A stretch of DNA of 46,749 nucleotides from an uncultured Verrucomicrobiae bacterium (GCA_938005615.1 CALLMV010000015.1:1-46749); one strand, 5' to 3'; shown: positions 17,986 to 27,107, counted from the stretch's first letter. Notes: generated by a model from the letters alone, not told the origin. Numbers and translations are program-made.

Positions 17986-18007
17986 AATATTGAAATATTA
18001 TGATATA
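17986..18007. repeat. AT-rich dispersed repeat, copy A
   Basis: The 22 bases end in AAATATTATGATATA (17993-18007). They match copy C at 25260-25281 at 21 of 22 positions. Function unknown. Confidence 0.55.
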
Positions 18008-18177
18008 ATGAAGTGTTGAACATTGCATTGATAATTATTTTCAGTTGTGTGCGCGAAGCGGGCTGAAAAGTAATGCAGAAGGCGAGTGGCTCAGAGTGAA
18101 TGGTGATCAGACTTGGGGGCCCTGCCCAAAGGGGGGGGGAGTAAGGAAGTTAAAGAATTATAATATTTTAATATTGG

Positions 18178-18199
18178 TATATTGAAATATCGTGATTAA
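18178..18199. repeat. AT-rich dispersed repeat, copy B (diverged)
   Basis: Contains ATATTGAAATAT and GTGATTA, matching copy A at 17 of 22 positions, with a TAATATT unit upstream in both. It lies 192 bases after copy A in the same gap. Confidence 0.4.
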
Positions 18200-18308
18200 G
18201 TAATGTTTTGCTTGTATCGGAGTTTTTCATTGAGCGCAAAATATGGGTTGATTAGAGCAAAAGAGAAGAGGGCGAGAGCTGGCATGAGATGGACTGGTGC
18301 TGCCGATG

Positions 18309-21149
18309 TTATCGTGGAGGGAATTCAAATTCGGTTTTTTTCTTGTCTGTAGAGAGCACAAGAAATGCATCAAAGGAACGGCCGGCTTTGGAGGTGAGGC
18401 CGGTGAGCAGATCGCTACGGCCCTCTTCGAGGATGGCGCGGATGGTGTCCGGCGAGAGGTCTTTGCCACAGAGGTTGCGTCGGGTCTGGAAGACGATGCG
18501 TGGTTTGCCATCGCGTCCGGGTTTTGTAACGATGTAGTGGTCCTCCGTCAGGTAGAGTGTGCCGCCTTCGTGGGCTGGGCTGGGGCCAAGGTTTTGCGCC
18601 TTGCTTAAATCGAGAGGTTCTTTCTTTTTGGCGGGTCTGCGTGAGGTGCTGGATACGGCGCGGGCTTCTCGCGGAGGGAATTCGAAGTCGGCTTTGTCGC
18701 CGTTGCGAACGAGATAGGCTTTGAAAGGTTTGTTGAAGCGGGAAATGAAGTTTTCGATGAGTGGTGTTTTGCCTGTTGTAATGCAGGAGATGACGTCGTC
18801 GCGCGTGATTTCACGTCGGCAGAGGATGCGGTTAAGGGAGAAGGTTTGTTGCCAGGTGCCATCGGGCTGTTTTTCTCGGAGGATATATTTGGTGGGAGTT
18901 TCGCAAAGCTGGGCGCCCGTGGCTGGATCAGTCCAAAATGGTTCGAGTTCGGAGATCTCGGCGCGGGCACCGAGATCGAGTTCCACGCGTTGCTTGCCCT
19001 CGTTTTTAGGGTCGGCGACGATACGGAGTTTGGCGGAGAAGCTGGTCCCATTGCGTGGGGAGACGAAGCCTTGGAGAGGGCCGATCTCACCGTGAGCGCA
19101 GAGTTGGCGCACTTCGTGTTCTTCGAGTTTGCGACCAGTGATGACTTTGTAGATGGTGAGAACGCCGTCCTGGGATTTGTAGGCGCGGATGGTCTCAATG
19201 AGGGGTTTGCCGTCTGTGGGGGATGGGATGTCGGTGAGTCGGGTGTTGGATTCGTTTTCTTCGAAGTTTTTGACGCGTTCGACGATGCCGCGGGTTTGGT
19301 CGATAATTTCCTGCATAAATTTTTCGCGGGGGTATTTGCCGTGTTCCATCAGGCGGAGTTTGAATTCCCATTCGCCTGTCATGGCGGGTTGGGTGAGGGC
19401 TTCGGCTTTTACGGCTGTGAGGAATTCGAGGAGTTGTTCGGCCTTGGCAGTGGTTGCAAGTTCGCGCCCGTTGCGGATAATGTATTTGGTGAGGATCAGG
19501 CCGTCAATGATTTCGGCGCGCGTGGCAGGTGTGCCAAGGCCTCGCTCTTTCATGGCTTCGGCCATGGCTTCGTCGTCAACGAGTTTGCCCGCGCCCTCCA
19601 TGGCGGAGAGGAGTGTGGCTTCCGTATAGCGTGGGGGTGGTTTGGTGGTCTCGGTGTGGAGCTCTACATTGCGGGTGATGGCCATGTCGGCGTCCTGTGG
19701 GGAAAGGGCAGGGAGTGATTTTGTAGCTGGTTTTTGGTCTTCTTGGTCGGCGGATTTTTTGGCTTCGGGTTCGAGTTCTGCGGTTTTGCCGTAGACGGCG
19801 AGCCAACCTGGTTCGGTGAGGACGCGGCCTTCGCATTTGAAGTCGTGTTTACCCGCGATGGTGGTGATGCGTGTGGTGACGTCGAATTTTGCGTCGGGGT
19901 AGAAGGCGGCGACGAAGCGGCGTGCGATCATGTCGTAGATTGTGGCTTCGGTGTCGTCAAGACCCTTCGGGGGCGTTGTGGTGGGGATGATTGCGAAGTG
20001 GTCAGAGACTTGGGCGTTGTTAAAGATTTTTTTGTTACCTGTACGCACGTAGCTATTGTCGAGTGCGAAGCGTGCGTGGGGTGCAAGATCACCTGTGAGG
20101 CAGGAGAGTGTTTCTTTCACTGTATCGCCGTAGTCCTCTGGGAGTGCGCGGGAATCTGTGCGGGGGTAGGTGATGACTTTGTGGCGTTCGTAGAGGGCTT
20201 GGGCGATGGCGAGTGTGCGGCGTGCGGGAAGGCCGTAACGTTGGTTGGCTTCGCGCTGCAGGGTGGTGAGATCGTAGAGACGCGGTGCCGCTTGCGATGC
20301 GGGTTTTTTTTCTTCGCGCACTTTGGCAGGGGAATCTGGTTTGCAGTCGGCGAGAATGGCGCGTGCTTGGGATTCTGACCAGATGCGCTCTGCGCGGTCG
20401 TGATCGTTGGTGGGGTCTTTTTTGAAGTCTGGGCGCTGATAGGTGGCTTCGTATTCGCCCGTGTTGATGCGGAATGTCGCTGTAAGACGCCAGAAGGGGC
20501 GAGGTTGAAAGTTGCGGATTTCTAGTTCACGGGCGTAGACGATGGCGAGTGTAGGTGTTTGCACGCGGCCGACGCTGGCGACGTTGCCAGCGCGGGAACC
20601 AAACATGCGTTTGGTGATGGCGCGGGTGCCGTTGATGCCGATGAGCCAATCGCTTTCGGAGCGGCAGCGTGCGGCATCGGCGAGGCCGGACATCTCGCGA
20701 GCGTCGCGCAGTTGTTGAAATGCGGAGCGGATGCCCTCGGGTGTCATCGATTGCATCCAAGCGCGTTTGACGGGAATTTTCGCACCGCTAAGTTGGTATA
20801 TGTATGTGAAGATCAACTCGCCTTCACGGCCGGCGTCGCAGGCGTTAACGACGAGGGAGACGTCTTCGCGGTGGAGGAGTTTTTTGAGGAGGGTGAATTG
20901 GGATTTTGTTTTTTCGACAGGTTTGAGTCCGAACTTTTTGGGGATGATGGGGAGTGTTTCCATTCGCCAGAAGCCGTAAGTTTTTTTGTCGATATCTTCG
21001 GGCATTTCGAGTTCGACGAGGTGACCTATGGCGTGGGAGATAATGTATTGGTCGTTTTCGAAGACATCGCCTTTTTTGGGGACTTTGCCCAGGACGCGGG
21101 CGAGGTCGGCGGCGACGCTTGGTTTTTCTGCGATAACGAGTGTTTTCAC
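18309..21149 (-). CDS. topB: DNA topoisomerase III (type IA)
   Basis: A 946-residue type IA topoisomerase that passes single strands and resolves linked DNA, for example late in replication. It begins TLVIAEKPSVAADLARVLG, the Toprim start; NACDAGREGELIF near residue 105 holds the metal-binding acidic residues. The catalytic tyrosine is in ITYPRTDSRALPEDYG, at about residue 328. VGRVQTPTLAIVYAREL and TRAEIIDGLI are further family marks. From about residue 620 there are three C-terminal repeats, each with a GPLQGF, IENFISRFNKPFKAYL or LTGLTSKAGRSFDAFL core and two of them ending in EFEFPPR, which replace zinc fingers. The protein is longer than E. coli TopB (about 650). It is divergent from argF. 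Confidence 0.93.
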   Translation of the reverse strand: MKTLVIAEKPSVAADLARVLGKVPKKGDVFENDQYIISHAIGHLVELEMPEDIDKKTYGFWRMETLPIIPKKFGLKPVEKTKSQFTLLKKLLHREDVSLVVNACDAGREGELIFTYIYQLSGAKIPVKRAWMQSMTPEGIRSAFQQLRDAREMSGLADAARCRSESDWLIGINGTRAITKRMFGSRAGNVASVGRVQTPTLAIVYARELEIRNFQPRPFWRLTATFRINTGEYEATYQRPDFKKDPTNDHDRAERIWSESQARAILADCKPDSPAKVREEKKPASQAAPRLYDLTTLQREANQRYGLPARRTLAIAQALYERHKVITYPRTDSRALPEDYGDTVKETLSCLTGDLAPHARFALDNSYVRTGNKKIFNNAQVSDHFAIIPTTTPPKGLDDTEATIYDMIARRFVAAFYPDAKFDVTTRITTIAGKHDFKCEGRVLTEPGWLAVYGKTAELEPEAKKSADQEDQKPATKSLPALSPQDADMAITRNVELHTETTKPPPRYTEATLLSAMEGAGKLVDDEAMAEAMKERGLGTPATRAEIIDGLILTKYIIRNGRELATTAKAEQLLEFLTAVKAEALTQPAMTGEWEFKLRLMEHGKYPREKFMQEIIDQTRGIVERVKNFEENESNTRLTDIPSPTDGKPLIETIRAYKSQDGVLTIYKVITGRKLEEHEVRQLCAHGEIGPLQGFVSPRNGTSFSAKLRIVADPKNEGKQRVELDLGARAEISELEPFWTDPATGAQLCETPTKYILREKQPDGTWQQTFSLNRILCRREITRDDVISCITTGKTPLIENFISRFNKPFKAYLVRNGDKADFEFPPREARAVSSTSRRPAKKKEPLDLSKAQNLGPSPAHEGGTLYLTEDHYIVTKPGRDGKPRIVFQTRRNLCGKDLSPDTIRAILEEGRSDLLTGLTSKAGRSFDAFLVLSTDKKKTEFEFPPR

Positions 21150-21317
21150 GATGTTTAAATTTAAGTTTATTGATTTGCGAGTTTGCGGAAGGAATTCCCC
21201 AACCGCCCTTGCACCGTAATTTGTGACAGGCGATGCGGCAACGGAAAAAATTCCATCTCAGTGTGGGTGTGTGTAAATTCGGATGACATCGGGAAGAGCG
21301 TTGTTCTAGCGTGTCCT

Positions 21318-22217
21318 ATGAGACATTTGCTTTCGCTAGCCGACTTATCGCACGAAGAAATCCATGAGGTGATCACGCGGGCGCGGCTCTGGAAGAAGCA
21401 TCGTGTAGAATGGAGGCGGGAGCTGAGGCCCATAGAGGGAGAGACTTGGGCGTTGCTTTTTTCCAAGTCGTCGACACGTACGCGTGTGTCTTTTGAAGTT
21501 GGATTGCGTGAAATGGGGGCGGAGACGCTGTTTCTTTCGGCAAATGATATTCAGATGGGGCGTGGCGAGCCGATCATTGACACAGCGCGCGTGTTGGGCC
21601 GGATGATTCATGGAGCAGTGATCCGCACGCACGCGCACAGCGATGTGGAAATTTTTGCACAGTCTTCGGGAGTCATTACGATCAATGCGCTGACTGATGA
21701 TGAGCATCCATGCCAGATTTTGGCCGATATCATGACGTGGGAGGAATTGCGGGGCTCGATTCGTGGGCGCAAAGTGGTGTTTGTGGGCGATGCTGCTTGC
21801 AATGTGCCGCGCTCGTGGATGAAGGCGGCAAGATTATTAAATTTCGAGCTGGTACTGGCTGCGCCTGCTGACTATCAGCCGGCAGAGTTGGAGAAAAACT
21901 GTTCTGTCACAGAGGATGCGGCAGAGGCAGTGCGCGGTGCGGATTTGATCTATACGGATGTGTGGGTCTCTATGGGGCGAGAGGAGGAGAAGGAGCAGAG
22001 GCTGGCTGTCTTGCGTGATTATCAGATCAACGAGGAGTTGCTCGGGCTGGCCGCGCCAGATGCTTTGGTAATGCACTGCCTTCCGGCTTATCGTGGGCTG
22101 GAGATCACCGAAGAGGCTTTTGAGGCCCATGCCTCTACAATATTCCAGCAAGCGGAGAACAGGCTGCATGTGCAGAAGGCCGTGGTGGAGTTTCTGGTGA
22201 AGTGGCGTTTGACGTGA
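21318..22217 (+). CDS. argF: Ornithine carbamoyltransferase
   Basis: ArgF joins carbamoyl phosphate and ornithine to give citrulline in arginine synthesis. The 299-residue protein contains SKSSTRTRVSFE near residue 50 (carbamoyl-phosphate binding), HPCQILADIMT near residue 130, and VMHCLPAYRGLEIT near residue 250. The HCLP block with catalytic Cys marks ornithine rather than aspartate or acetylornithine carbamoyltransferase. ATG 21318 (MRHLLSLADLS) is chosen because the upstream in-frame stretch has no family similarity. No other arg genes are near. The start lies 168 bases from the divergent topB. Confidence 0.92.
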   Translation: MRHLLSLADLSHEEIHEVITRARLWKKHRVEWRRELRPIEGETWALLFSKSSTRTRVSFEVGLREMGAETLFLSANDIQMGRGEPIIDTARVLGRMIHGAVIRTHAHSDVEIFAQSSGVITINALTDDEHPCQILADIMTWEELRGSIRGRKVVFVGDAACNVPRSWMKAARLLNFELVLAAPADYQPAELEKNCSVTEDAAEAVRGADLIYTDVWVSMGREEEKEQRLAVLRDYQINEELLGLAAPDALVMHCLPAYRGLEITEEAFEAHASTIFQQAENRLHVQKAVVEFLVKWRLT

Positions 22218-22300
22218 GCTTTCAAAAAAAAGGTATCACTCGAATAAATAAATAACCTTAAGTAATTTTTGAAATTTTTGAAAGATCTGTAACTTTGTAT

Positions 22301-23839
22301 ATGCGCAAAACTCTCTGGATCATGTGGGACCATTTACACCATGATCACAGTTTGCTTGGCCATCAGCCCCAAAAAGATGTCGTTGTGTATTTTTGTGAGT
22401 CGGCTGTTGCGGCGCGGCGTTTTCGCTATCACAAGCACAGATTAACTTTTCTTTTCTCTGCCATGCGACACCGTGCTGAGGAGCTGGCGAAGGAAGGATG
22501 GAGGGTAGATTATCACTCGCTGGGGAAGGATTCCGATGTGCCAAAATCGCTTGCGGCTCATGTTCGCGAGTTTGAATCAAATGAGGTGCATCTGGTGGAG
22601 CCAACGGAGTGGCACTCGCGGCAGGCCATTCCGTTGTTGGAGAAAAAAATTGGCTGCCCCATAATTGTTCACGAGAACGATTTATTTTTGTTGCGGCGTG
22701 CAGACTTTGCAAAATTCGCAGCTGGGAAAAAGCGTCTATTGATGGAGCATCATTATCGGGCGATGCGCAAACGCACGGGTTATCTGATGGATGAAAAAGG
22801 TGAACCGGAGGGCGGGGCGTGGAACTTTGATCACGACAATCGCAGCGGGATTCGGGATTTTGAGAGAGCGGGTCGCCCGTCTGCACCTCCGCCTCCGTAT
22901 GTGGAGCAAGATGAAATGACGCAGCAGGTGGCGCGGGAAGTCGAGAGGCTTTTTGCGGATCATCCTGGAAAAGCGGCGACGATGAGGCTGCCTGTGACAC
23001 GCGACGGTGCTCTGCGTTGGTTGGAGCACTTTATTATTCATCGGTTACCTTTGTTTGGCGCGTATGAGGACCTGATTAGTGAGAAGGATCCGCTTTTGTT
23101 TCATTCGATGCTCACACCGTTTTTGAATTGCGGATTACTTCGCCCGAAGGAGTGTTGCGAGGCGGCTATCTCAGCGTGGCGTGAGAAGAGGGCGCCGTTA
23201 AATGCTGTTGAAGGCTTCGTGAGGCAGATCATCGGGTGGCGCGAGTTTGTTAACGGAATTTACTGGCTTCGTATGCCTGATTATGAGGACCTAAACGCGC
23301 TAGAGGCGAGACGTGGATTACCGAAGTGGATTTACTCAGGTGAGACGAAGATGCGCTGCATGAGCCACGCAATCCGCTGTCTGAACGAAACGGCTTACAC
23401 CCACCATATTCAGCGACTCATGGTGCTGGGAAATTTTTTCCTGCTCACCGAGTGCGAGCCGCGCCAGGTGCTGCGTTGGTTTAATGAGATGTATATTGAT
23501 TCGTATGACTGGGTCATGGATGCGAATGTGCTGGGAATGATTCTGCACGCAGACGGCGGCTACATGGCCACGAAACCTTACGCGGCAACGTCGGCTTATA
23601 TTCACAAAATGTCCGACCATTGCGCGGGATGTGAATACCGCCAAGCTGAGAAGAGCGGCCCGCGATCTTGTCCGTTTAATTCTTTATTCTGGCGCTTTTG
23701 GAATAAGCACGAATCGCGCTTTTCTTCCAACCCGCGCGTGAAAGCACTCTTGAGTGGCTGGAATAAGCGACCGGAGCGTGAACGCGTAACGATCTTAGAG
23801 ACTGCAGAGGGCTTCCTGAAAAAGATAGATTCAATCTAG
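22301..23839 (+). CDS. Iron-sulfur bacterial cryptochrome/photolyase (PhrB-like)
   Basis: A 512-residue flavoprotein of the prokaryotic (6-4) photolyase / FeS-BCP group, which repairs UV photoproducts with light. The N-terminal domain starts LWIMWDHLHHDHSLL. The C-terminal helical FAD domain includes FVRQIIGWREFVNGIYW, HIQRLMVLGNFFLL and DWVMDANVLGM. Four cysteines expected to bind a 4Fe-4S cluster are present at about residues 360 (AIRCLNET), 441 and 444 (CAGC) and 457 (SCPFN); the spacing C-x2-C-x12-C equals that of Agrobacterium PhrB. ATG 22301 is chosen over TTG two codons earlier. Whether it repairs (6-4) products or only senses light cannot be decided from sequence. Confidence 0.88.
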   Translation: MRKTLWIMWDHLHHDHSLLGHQPQKDVVVYFCESAVAARRFRYHKHRLTFLFSAMRHRAEELAKEGWRVDYHSLGKDSDVPKSLAAHVREFESNEVHLVEPTEWHSRQAIPLLEKKIGCPIIVHENDLFLLRRADFAKFAAGKKRLLMEHHYRAMRKRTGYLMDEKGEPEGGAWNFDHDNRSGIRDFERAGRPSAPPPPYVEQDEMTQQVAREVERLFADHPGKAATMRLPVTRDGALRWLEHFIIHRLPLFGAYEDLISEKDPLLFHSMLTPFLNCGLLRPKECCEAAISAWREKRAPLNAVEGFVRQIIGWREFVNGIYWLRMPDYEDLNALEARRGLPKWIYSGETKMRCMSHAIRCLNETAYTHHIQRLMVLGNFFLLTECEPRQVLRWFNEMYIDSYDWVMDANVLGMILHADGGYMATKPYAATSAYIHKMSDHCAGCEYRQAEKSGPRSCPFNSLFWRFWNKHESRFSSNPRVKALLSGWNKRPERERVTILETAEGFLKKIDSI

Positions 23840-23863
23840 TTGAGTAGCAAATTTGTGGGAAAG

Positions 23864-23945
23864 TGCTGGAGGAGGGACTTGAACCCACACGCCTTGCGGC
23901 ACGGGAACCTAAATCCCGCGTGTCTGCCAGTTTCACCACTCCAGC
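23864..23945 (-). tRNA. tRNA-Leu (anticodon TAG)
   Basis: Read on the minus strand, the acceptor stem GCTGGAG pairs with CTCCAGC, and the discriminator is A. The anticodon arm is CGGGA-TTTAGGT-TCCCG with anticodon TAG. A long variable arm (about GTGCCGCAAGGCGT) marks a class II tRNA, and the T loop is TTCAAGT. CCA is not encoded. It lies 9 bases from tRNA-Arg. Confidence 0.95.
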
Positions 23946-23954
23946 GTGGGGAAG

Positions 23955-24028
23955 CGCACCCTGAAGGATTCGAACCTCCGACCCTCTGGTCCGTAGCCAG
24001 ATGCTCTAATCCACTGAGCTAAGGGTGC
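23955..24028 (-). tRNA. tRNA-Arg (anticodon ACG)
   Basis: On the minus strand, GCACCCT pairs with AGGGTGC, the discriminator is G, the D arm is AGCTCAGTGGATTAGAGC, and the anticodon loop CTACGGA gives ACG (read as ICG after deamination). The T arm is GGAGGTTCGAATCC-like and intact. CCA is not encoded. With tRNA-Leu it forms a two-tRNA unit read from here leftward. Confidence 0.95.
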
Positions 24029-24109
24029 TGTGGGTAAGTAAAATTAACTAAACTCAAACAAAAATCAATATCAACTTGAGCGGTGTGCAGCAAAAGGCGA
24101 ATCTGCGCT

Positions 24110-25177
24110 ATGGAATCATGGAAAATCAATGTAGGTCGGCACGGCTGCGAGATTATTGTGGGTAGTGGTATTCTGCCGCGGCTGGGGGGGGAGATTCGTT
24201 CGCGATTCGGTGCCAAGAAAGTGGCGATCGTAAGTGCGGGGCCAGTGTGGGCGCATCACGGCGATGCGCTTTGTGCTGCGTTAAATGCTGCTGGTCTGGA
24301 CAACTACGCGATGGAGATTTCCGATGGAGAGGAGGGCAAGAGCTGGGAGGTGGTGGGCGAGCTGATGGAAAATCTGGCCGCGGCGGGTTTTGATCGTGGC
24401 AGTGTGATGATTGCTTTTGGAGGAGGAGCCGTGGGAGATGCAGCGGGCTTTGCTGCTGCTGCTTACATGCGGGGGATCGCCTTGGTGCAGTTGCCCACGA
24501 CGCTGCTGGCGATGGTGGATAGCAGTTTGGGAGGCAAGACAGGGGTGAATTTAAGTGCGGGGAAGAATCTCGCTGGGGCAATTCACCAGCCACGGTTGAT
24601 TTTTGTGGACACTGATTTCCTGAGCACACTCGGGCCACGAGAAACTAATTCAGGCATGGCGGAGATCATCAAGTATGGAGTGATTGCCGATGCGGGACTT
24701 TTTTCTCTTCTCGAGAATAACGGAGTATGTGACATGGCAACCTTGGTATCGCGCTGTCTGCGCATCAAGGGCCGTGTGGTGGAGCAGGATGAGTTTGAGG
24801 AGAGGGATGTGCGCGCGTTGCTGAACTTCGGACACACCATAGGTCACGCGATCGAGGCGGCGGCGGGTTACGGCACATTGCTGCATGGGGAGGCGGTGAG
24901 CATCGGGATGAATGCGGCGGCTTATCTGAGCGAGAGGGTATCTGGGTTATCTTCGTCGGAGGCTGCGCGTATTCGGATGCTTTGCGAGGCTTGCAGACTA
25001 CCCACTGTGTGGGAGGGCGGCGATGCACAGAAGGTGTCTGAGATCATGATGCGCGACAAGAAGTTCAAAGCTGGCAAAATGCGTTTTGTTTTGGCTCGTC
25101 GTATCGGGGAGTGTTTTGTGAGCGATAATGTTTCTGCAGAGCTGGCGAGGGAGGCGATTGATTTTGTTGTGAAATGA
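24110..25177 (+). CDS. aroB: 3-dehydroquinate synthase
   Basis: AroB cyclises DAHP to 3-dehydroquinate, the second step of the shikimate pathway, using NAD and a divalent metal. The 355-residue protein has IAFGGGAVGDAAGFAA near residue 103 (NAD binding), QLPTTLLAMVDSSLGGKTGVN in two adjoining blocks, then EIIKYG, LNFGHTIGHAIEAA and LLHGEAVSIGM, which hold the metal-binding Glu and the two His residues. ATG 24110 (MESWKINVG) is the start that fits the family. No other aro gene is nearby. A 166-bp gap with an AT-rich repeat follows before the convergent transaldolase gene. Confidence 0.94.
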   Translation: MESWKINVGRHGCEIIVGSGILPRLGGEIRSRFGAKKVAIVSAGPVWAHHGDALCAALNAAGLDNYAMEISDGEEGKSWEVVGELMENLAAAGFDRGSVMIAFGGGAVGDAAGFAAAAYMRGIALVQLPTTLLAMVDSSLGGKTGVNLSAGKNLAGAIHQPRLIFVDTDFLSTLGPRETNSGMAEIIKYGVIADAGLFSLLENNGVCDMATLVSRCLRIKGRVVEQDEFEERDVRALLNFGHTIGHAIEAAAGYGTLLHGEAVSIGMNAAAYLSERVSGLSSSEAARIRMLCEACRLPTVWEGGDAQKVSEIMMRDKKFKAGKMRFVLARRIGECFVSDNVSAELAREAIDFVVK

Positions 25178-25259
25178 TTGTGGTGTAAGGCCGGGGCAGA
25201 TGTTGGGTGCAGTCAGAATAAAGTTTGAGAAAAAGACATAATTACTTTTTTTATATGCC

Positions 25260-25281
25260 AATATTTAAATATTATGATATA
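25260..25281. repeat. AT-rich dispersed repeat, copy C
   Basis: Ends in AAATATTATGATATA (25267-25281), identical to copy A at 17993-18007 over 15 bases and 21 of 22 overall. It lies between the convergent aroB and transaldolase genes. Function unknown. Confidence 0.55.
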
Positions 25282-25343
25282 GTAATTCATTTTTCCGAAC
25301 TTCTAGGATTCCTTAAGTCGCGGTGAATTACTCCGCCGAGGGT

Positions 25344-25988
25344 TTAGCTTTTGATCTTTTTGGCGTCGTCGAGGAATCTTTGCAGACCAATGTCGGTGAG
25401 CGGATGTTTGAGAAGTTGCATGAGCACGCCGAATGGGGCGGTAATGACATCGGAGCCGATTTTTGCGGCTTGCACAAAGTGCATCGGGGAGCGGGCACTG
25501 GCTGTGAGGATTTGTGTTTCGATGCCGTAGTTGTCGTAAATGCAGCGGATGTCTTCGATGAGGGTCATACCCTCGGTAGAGATGTCGTCGAGGCGACCGA
25601 CAAATGGGGAGATGTAAGTGGCGCCGGCCTTGGCTGCCAGCAGGGCTTGTGATGCGCTGAAGCAAAGTGTGACATTTGTTGCGATGCCTTCTGCGGTGAA
25701 GATTTTTACGGCCTTAAGACCTTCGGGGATGAGGGGGACTTTGACGACGATGTTTTTGTGGATTTTGGCCAGTTCGCGGCCTTCACGCAGAATGCCATCG
25801 CAGTCGGTAGAGATGACTTCTGCGGAGATGGGGCCGTCCACGATGGCGAGGATTTCATCGAGCAGGGCGCGGAAGGGTTTGCCGGATTTGGCGACGAGGC
25901 TGGGGTTGGTTGTCACGCCGTCAATGAGGCCGAGGGCGTTGGCTTCGCGGATTTCGTTGATTTCGCCGGTGTCTATGAAGATTTTCAT
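25344..25988 (-). CDS. Transaldolase-like enzyme (small TalC/fructose-6-phosphate aldolase type)
   Basis: A 214-residue class I aldolase of the short transaldolase family. It begins [16 protein letters not shown] and [29 protein letters not shown] holds the Schiff-base lysine near residue 83, and [20 protein letters not shown] and [12 protein letters not shown] are the family blocks. Short members are either true transaldolases of the pentose phosphate pathway or fructose-6-phosphate aldolases. The Phe of LCFSASQA, where transaldolases usually have Phe and aldolases Tyr nearby, favours transaldolase, but this is not decisive. zwf elsewhere in the window supports a pentose phosphate role. It follows the aminotransferase gene by 33 bases on the same strand. 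Confidence 0.9.
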   Translation of the reverse strand: MKIFIDTGEINEIREANALGLIDGVTTNPSLVAKSGKPFRALLDEILAIVDGPISAEVISTDCDGILREGRELAKIHKNIVVKVPLIPEGLKAVKIFTAEGIATNVTLCFSASQALLAAKAGATYISPFVGRLDDISTEGMTLIEDIRCIYDNYGIETQILTASARSPMHFVQAAKIGSDVITAPFGVLMQLLKHPLTDIGLQRFLDDAKKIKS

Positions 25989-26021
25989 TGAAGCTAGGTT
26001 TGGGTGTGAGTGAGTGCGGTG

Positions 26022-27107
26022 TCAAGTGGTGATCTGGGATAAAACGTCGTCGAGGGCGTCGGTGAGTTGGGCGACGGTTTGGAGGGTTTCGTTGCCCATG
26101 TTGCTGAGGCGGAAGGTGTGGCCTTTGAGTTTGCCGTAGCCGCCATCGATCTGGAGGTTGTGTTTTTGTTTGAGGGTTTTGACGAGGGCGGACACGTCGA
26201 TGTTGCGGTTGTTTTGGACGCAGACGAGGGAGAGGCTTTCGTAGCCGGGGGCGGGGAAGAGTTTGAAGCCGTGTCGAGCGGCCCAACTGCGCAGGTGGCT
26301 GTTAGTGGTGTGGTGTCGGGCGTAGCGGTTTTGGAGGCCTTCTTCGGCGATTTCTTGGAGTTTGTCTTTGAGGGCGTAGATGTGGGAGATGCTGGGGGTG
26401 GAAGGGGTCATGTTTTCGGCGGCGTTTTTTTCGAACTCGACGAAGTCGAAGTAGTAGCCGCGGTCGGGGACGGTTTTTGCGCGGTTGAGAGCGCGCTCGC
26501 TGATGGCGAAGAGAGCGAGGCCAGGGGGCAGGGCGAGGGCTTTTTGGGAGCCGGTGAGGAGGACGTCTATGCCGAGTTCGTCCATGGGTGTAGGGACGAC
26601 GCTGAAGGAGGAGACGGTGTCCACGATGAGGAGGATGTCGGGAAACTGCCGCACGACGTCGCAAAGTTCGGCGAGGGGGTTGAGCGTGCCGGTGGAGGTT
26701 TCGTTGTGGATGAGGGTGACGGCGTCCACTTCGCGGTGATGGGCTTTGAGGACGGCGTGGAGTTGATCGGGGAGGATGGGGTGGCCCCACTCGGATTGGC
26801 ACTTGATGGCGTGTTTGCCGCAGCGTTGGGCGACGTCGAACCACTTGTCGGAGAAGGCACCGTTCATGCAGTTGACGACGCCTTTTTTGACGAGGTTGCG
26901 GATGGCGCCTTCCATGACGCCCCAGGCGGAGGAGGTGCTGAGGAAGACGGGGCGGGTGGTGCGAAAGAGGGTGCGCAGATCGGGCTGGATGGAGGCGACG
27001 AGGTCTTTGAAGTCCTGGCTGCGGTGGCCGATCATGGGTTGGCAGAATGCGGCGTAGGTGCGCGGGCTGACGTCAACGGGTCCAGGGATGAAGAGTTTGG
27101 CTGGCAT
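26022..27107 (-). CDS. Class V aminotransferase (PLP-dependent, alanine-glyoxylate/phosphoserine type)
   Basis: A 361-residue PLP enzyme of fold type I. It begins AKLFIPGPVDVSPRTYAAF, the usual family start; TSTGTLNPLAELCDVV and LLIVDTVSSFSVVPTPMDEL hold the PLP-contacting Asp, and the Schiff-base lysine is in LLTGSQKALALPPGLALF near residue 185. The start is ATG 27107; the open frame runs about 158 codons further upstream, but that part is a shadow of ispG. The group covers alanine-glyoxylate, serine-pyruvate and serine-glyoxylate transaminases, and also some phosphoserine transaminases; the amino donor cannot be settled. It sits 61 bases after ispG and 33 before the transaldolase gene on the same strand. 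Confidence 0.85.
   Translation of the reverse strand: MPAKLFIPGPVDVSPRTYAAFCQPMIGHRSQDFKDLVASIQPDLRTLFRTTRPVFLSTSSAWGVMEGAIRNLVKKGVVNCMNGAFSDKWFDVAQRCGKHAIKCQSEWGHPILPDQLHAVLKAHHREVDAVTLIHNETSTGTLNPLAELCDVVRQFPDILLIVDTVSSFSVVPTPMDELGIDVLLTGSQKALALPPGLALFAISERALNRAKTVPDRGYYFDFVEFEKNAAENMTPSTPSISHIYALKDKLQEIAEEGLQNRYARHHTTNSHLRSWAARHGFKLFPAPGYESLSLVCVQNNRNIDVSALVKTLKQKHNLQIDGGYGKLKGHTFRLSNMGNETLQTVAQLTDALDDVLSQITT

Larger units (their letters stand above)
17872..18308. other. Gene-free AT-rich gap with repeats and a G9 run
   Basis: No open frame here looks coding. The gap holds two related AT-rich elements, one at about 17977-18010 and the other at about 18160-18200, built of TAATATT and ATATTGAAATAT units, and a run of nine G at 18131-18139. 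A third relative of the repeats lies at 25260-25281 in another gene gap. Confidence 0.6.

Noticed and set aside
17993-18007. Resemblance of the AT-rich repeat to a dif recombination site
   Set aside because: It has no matching 11-6-11 arm structure and occurs more than once in the window.
18846-20378. Long plus-strand open frames inside topB
   Set aside because: Antisense shadows of topoisomerase III with biased, repetitive composition and no domain.
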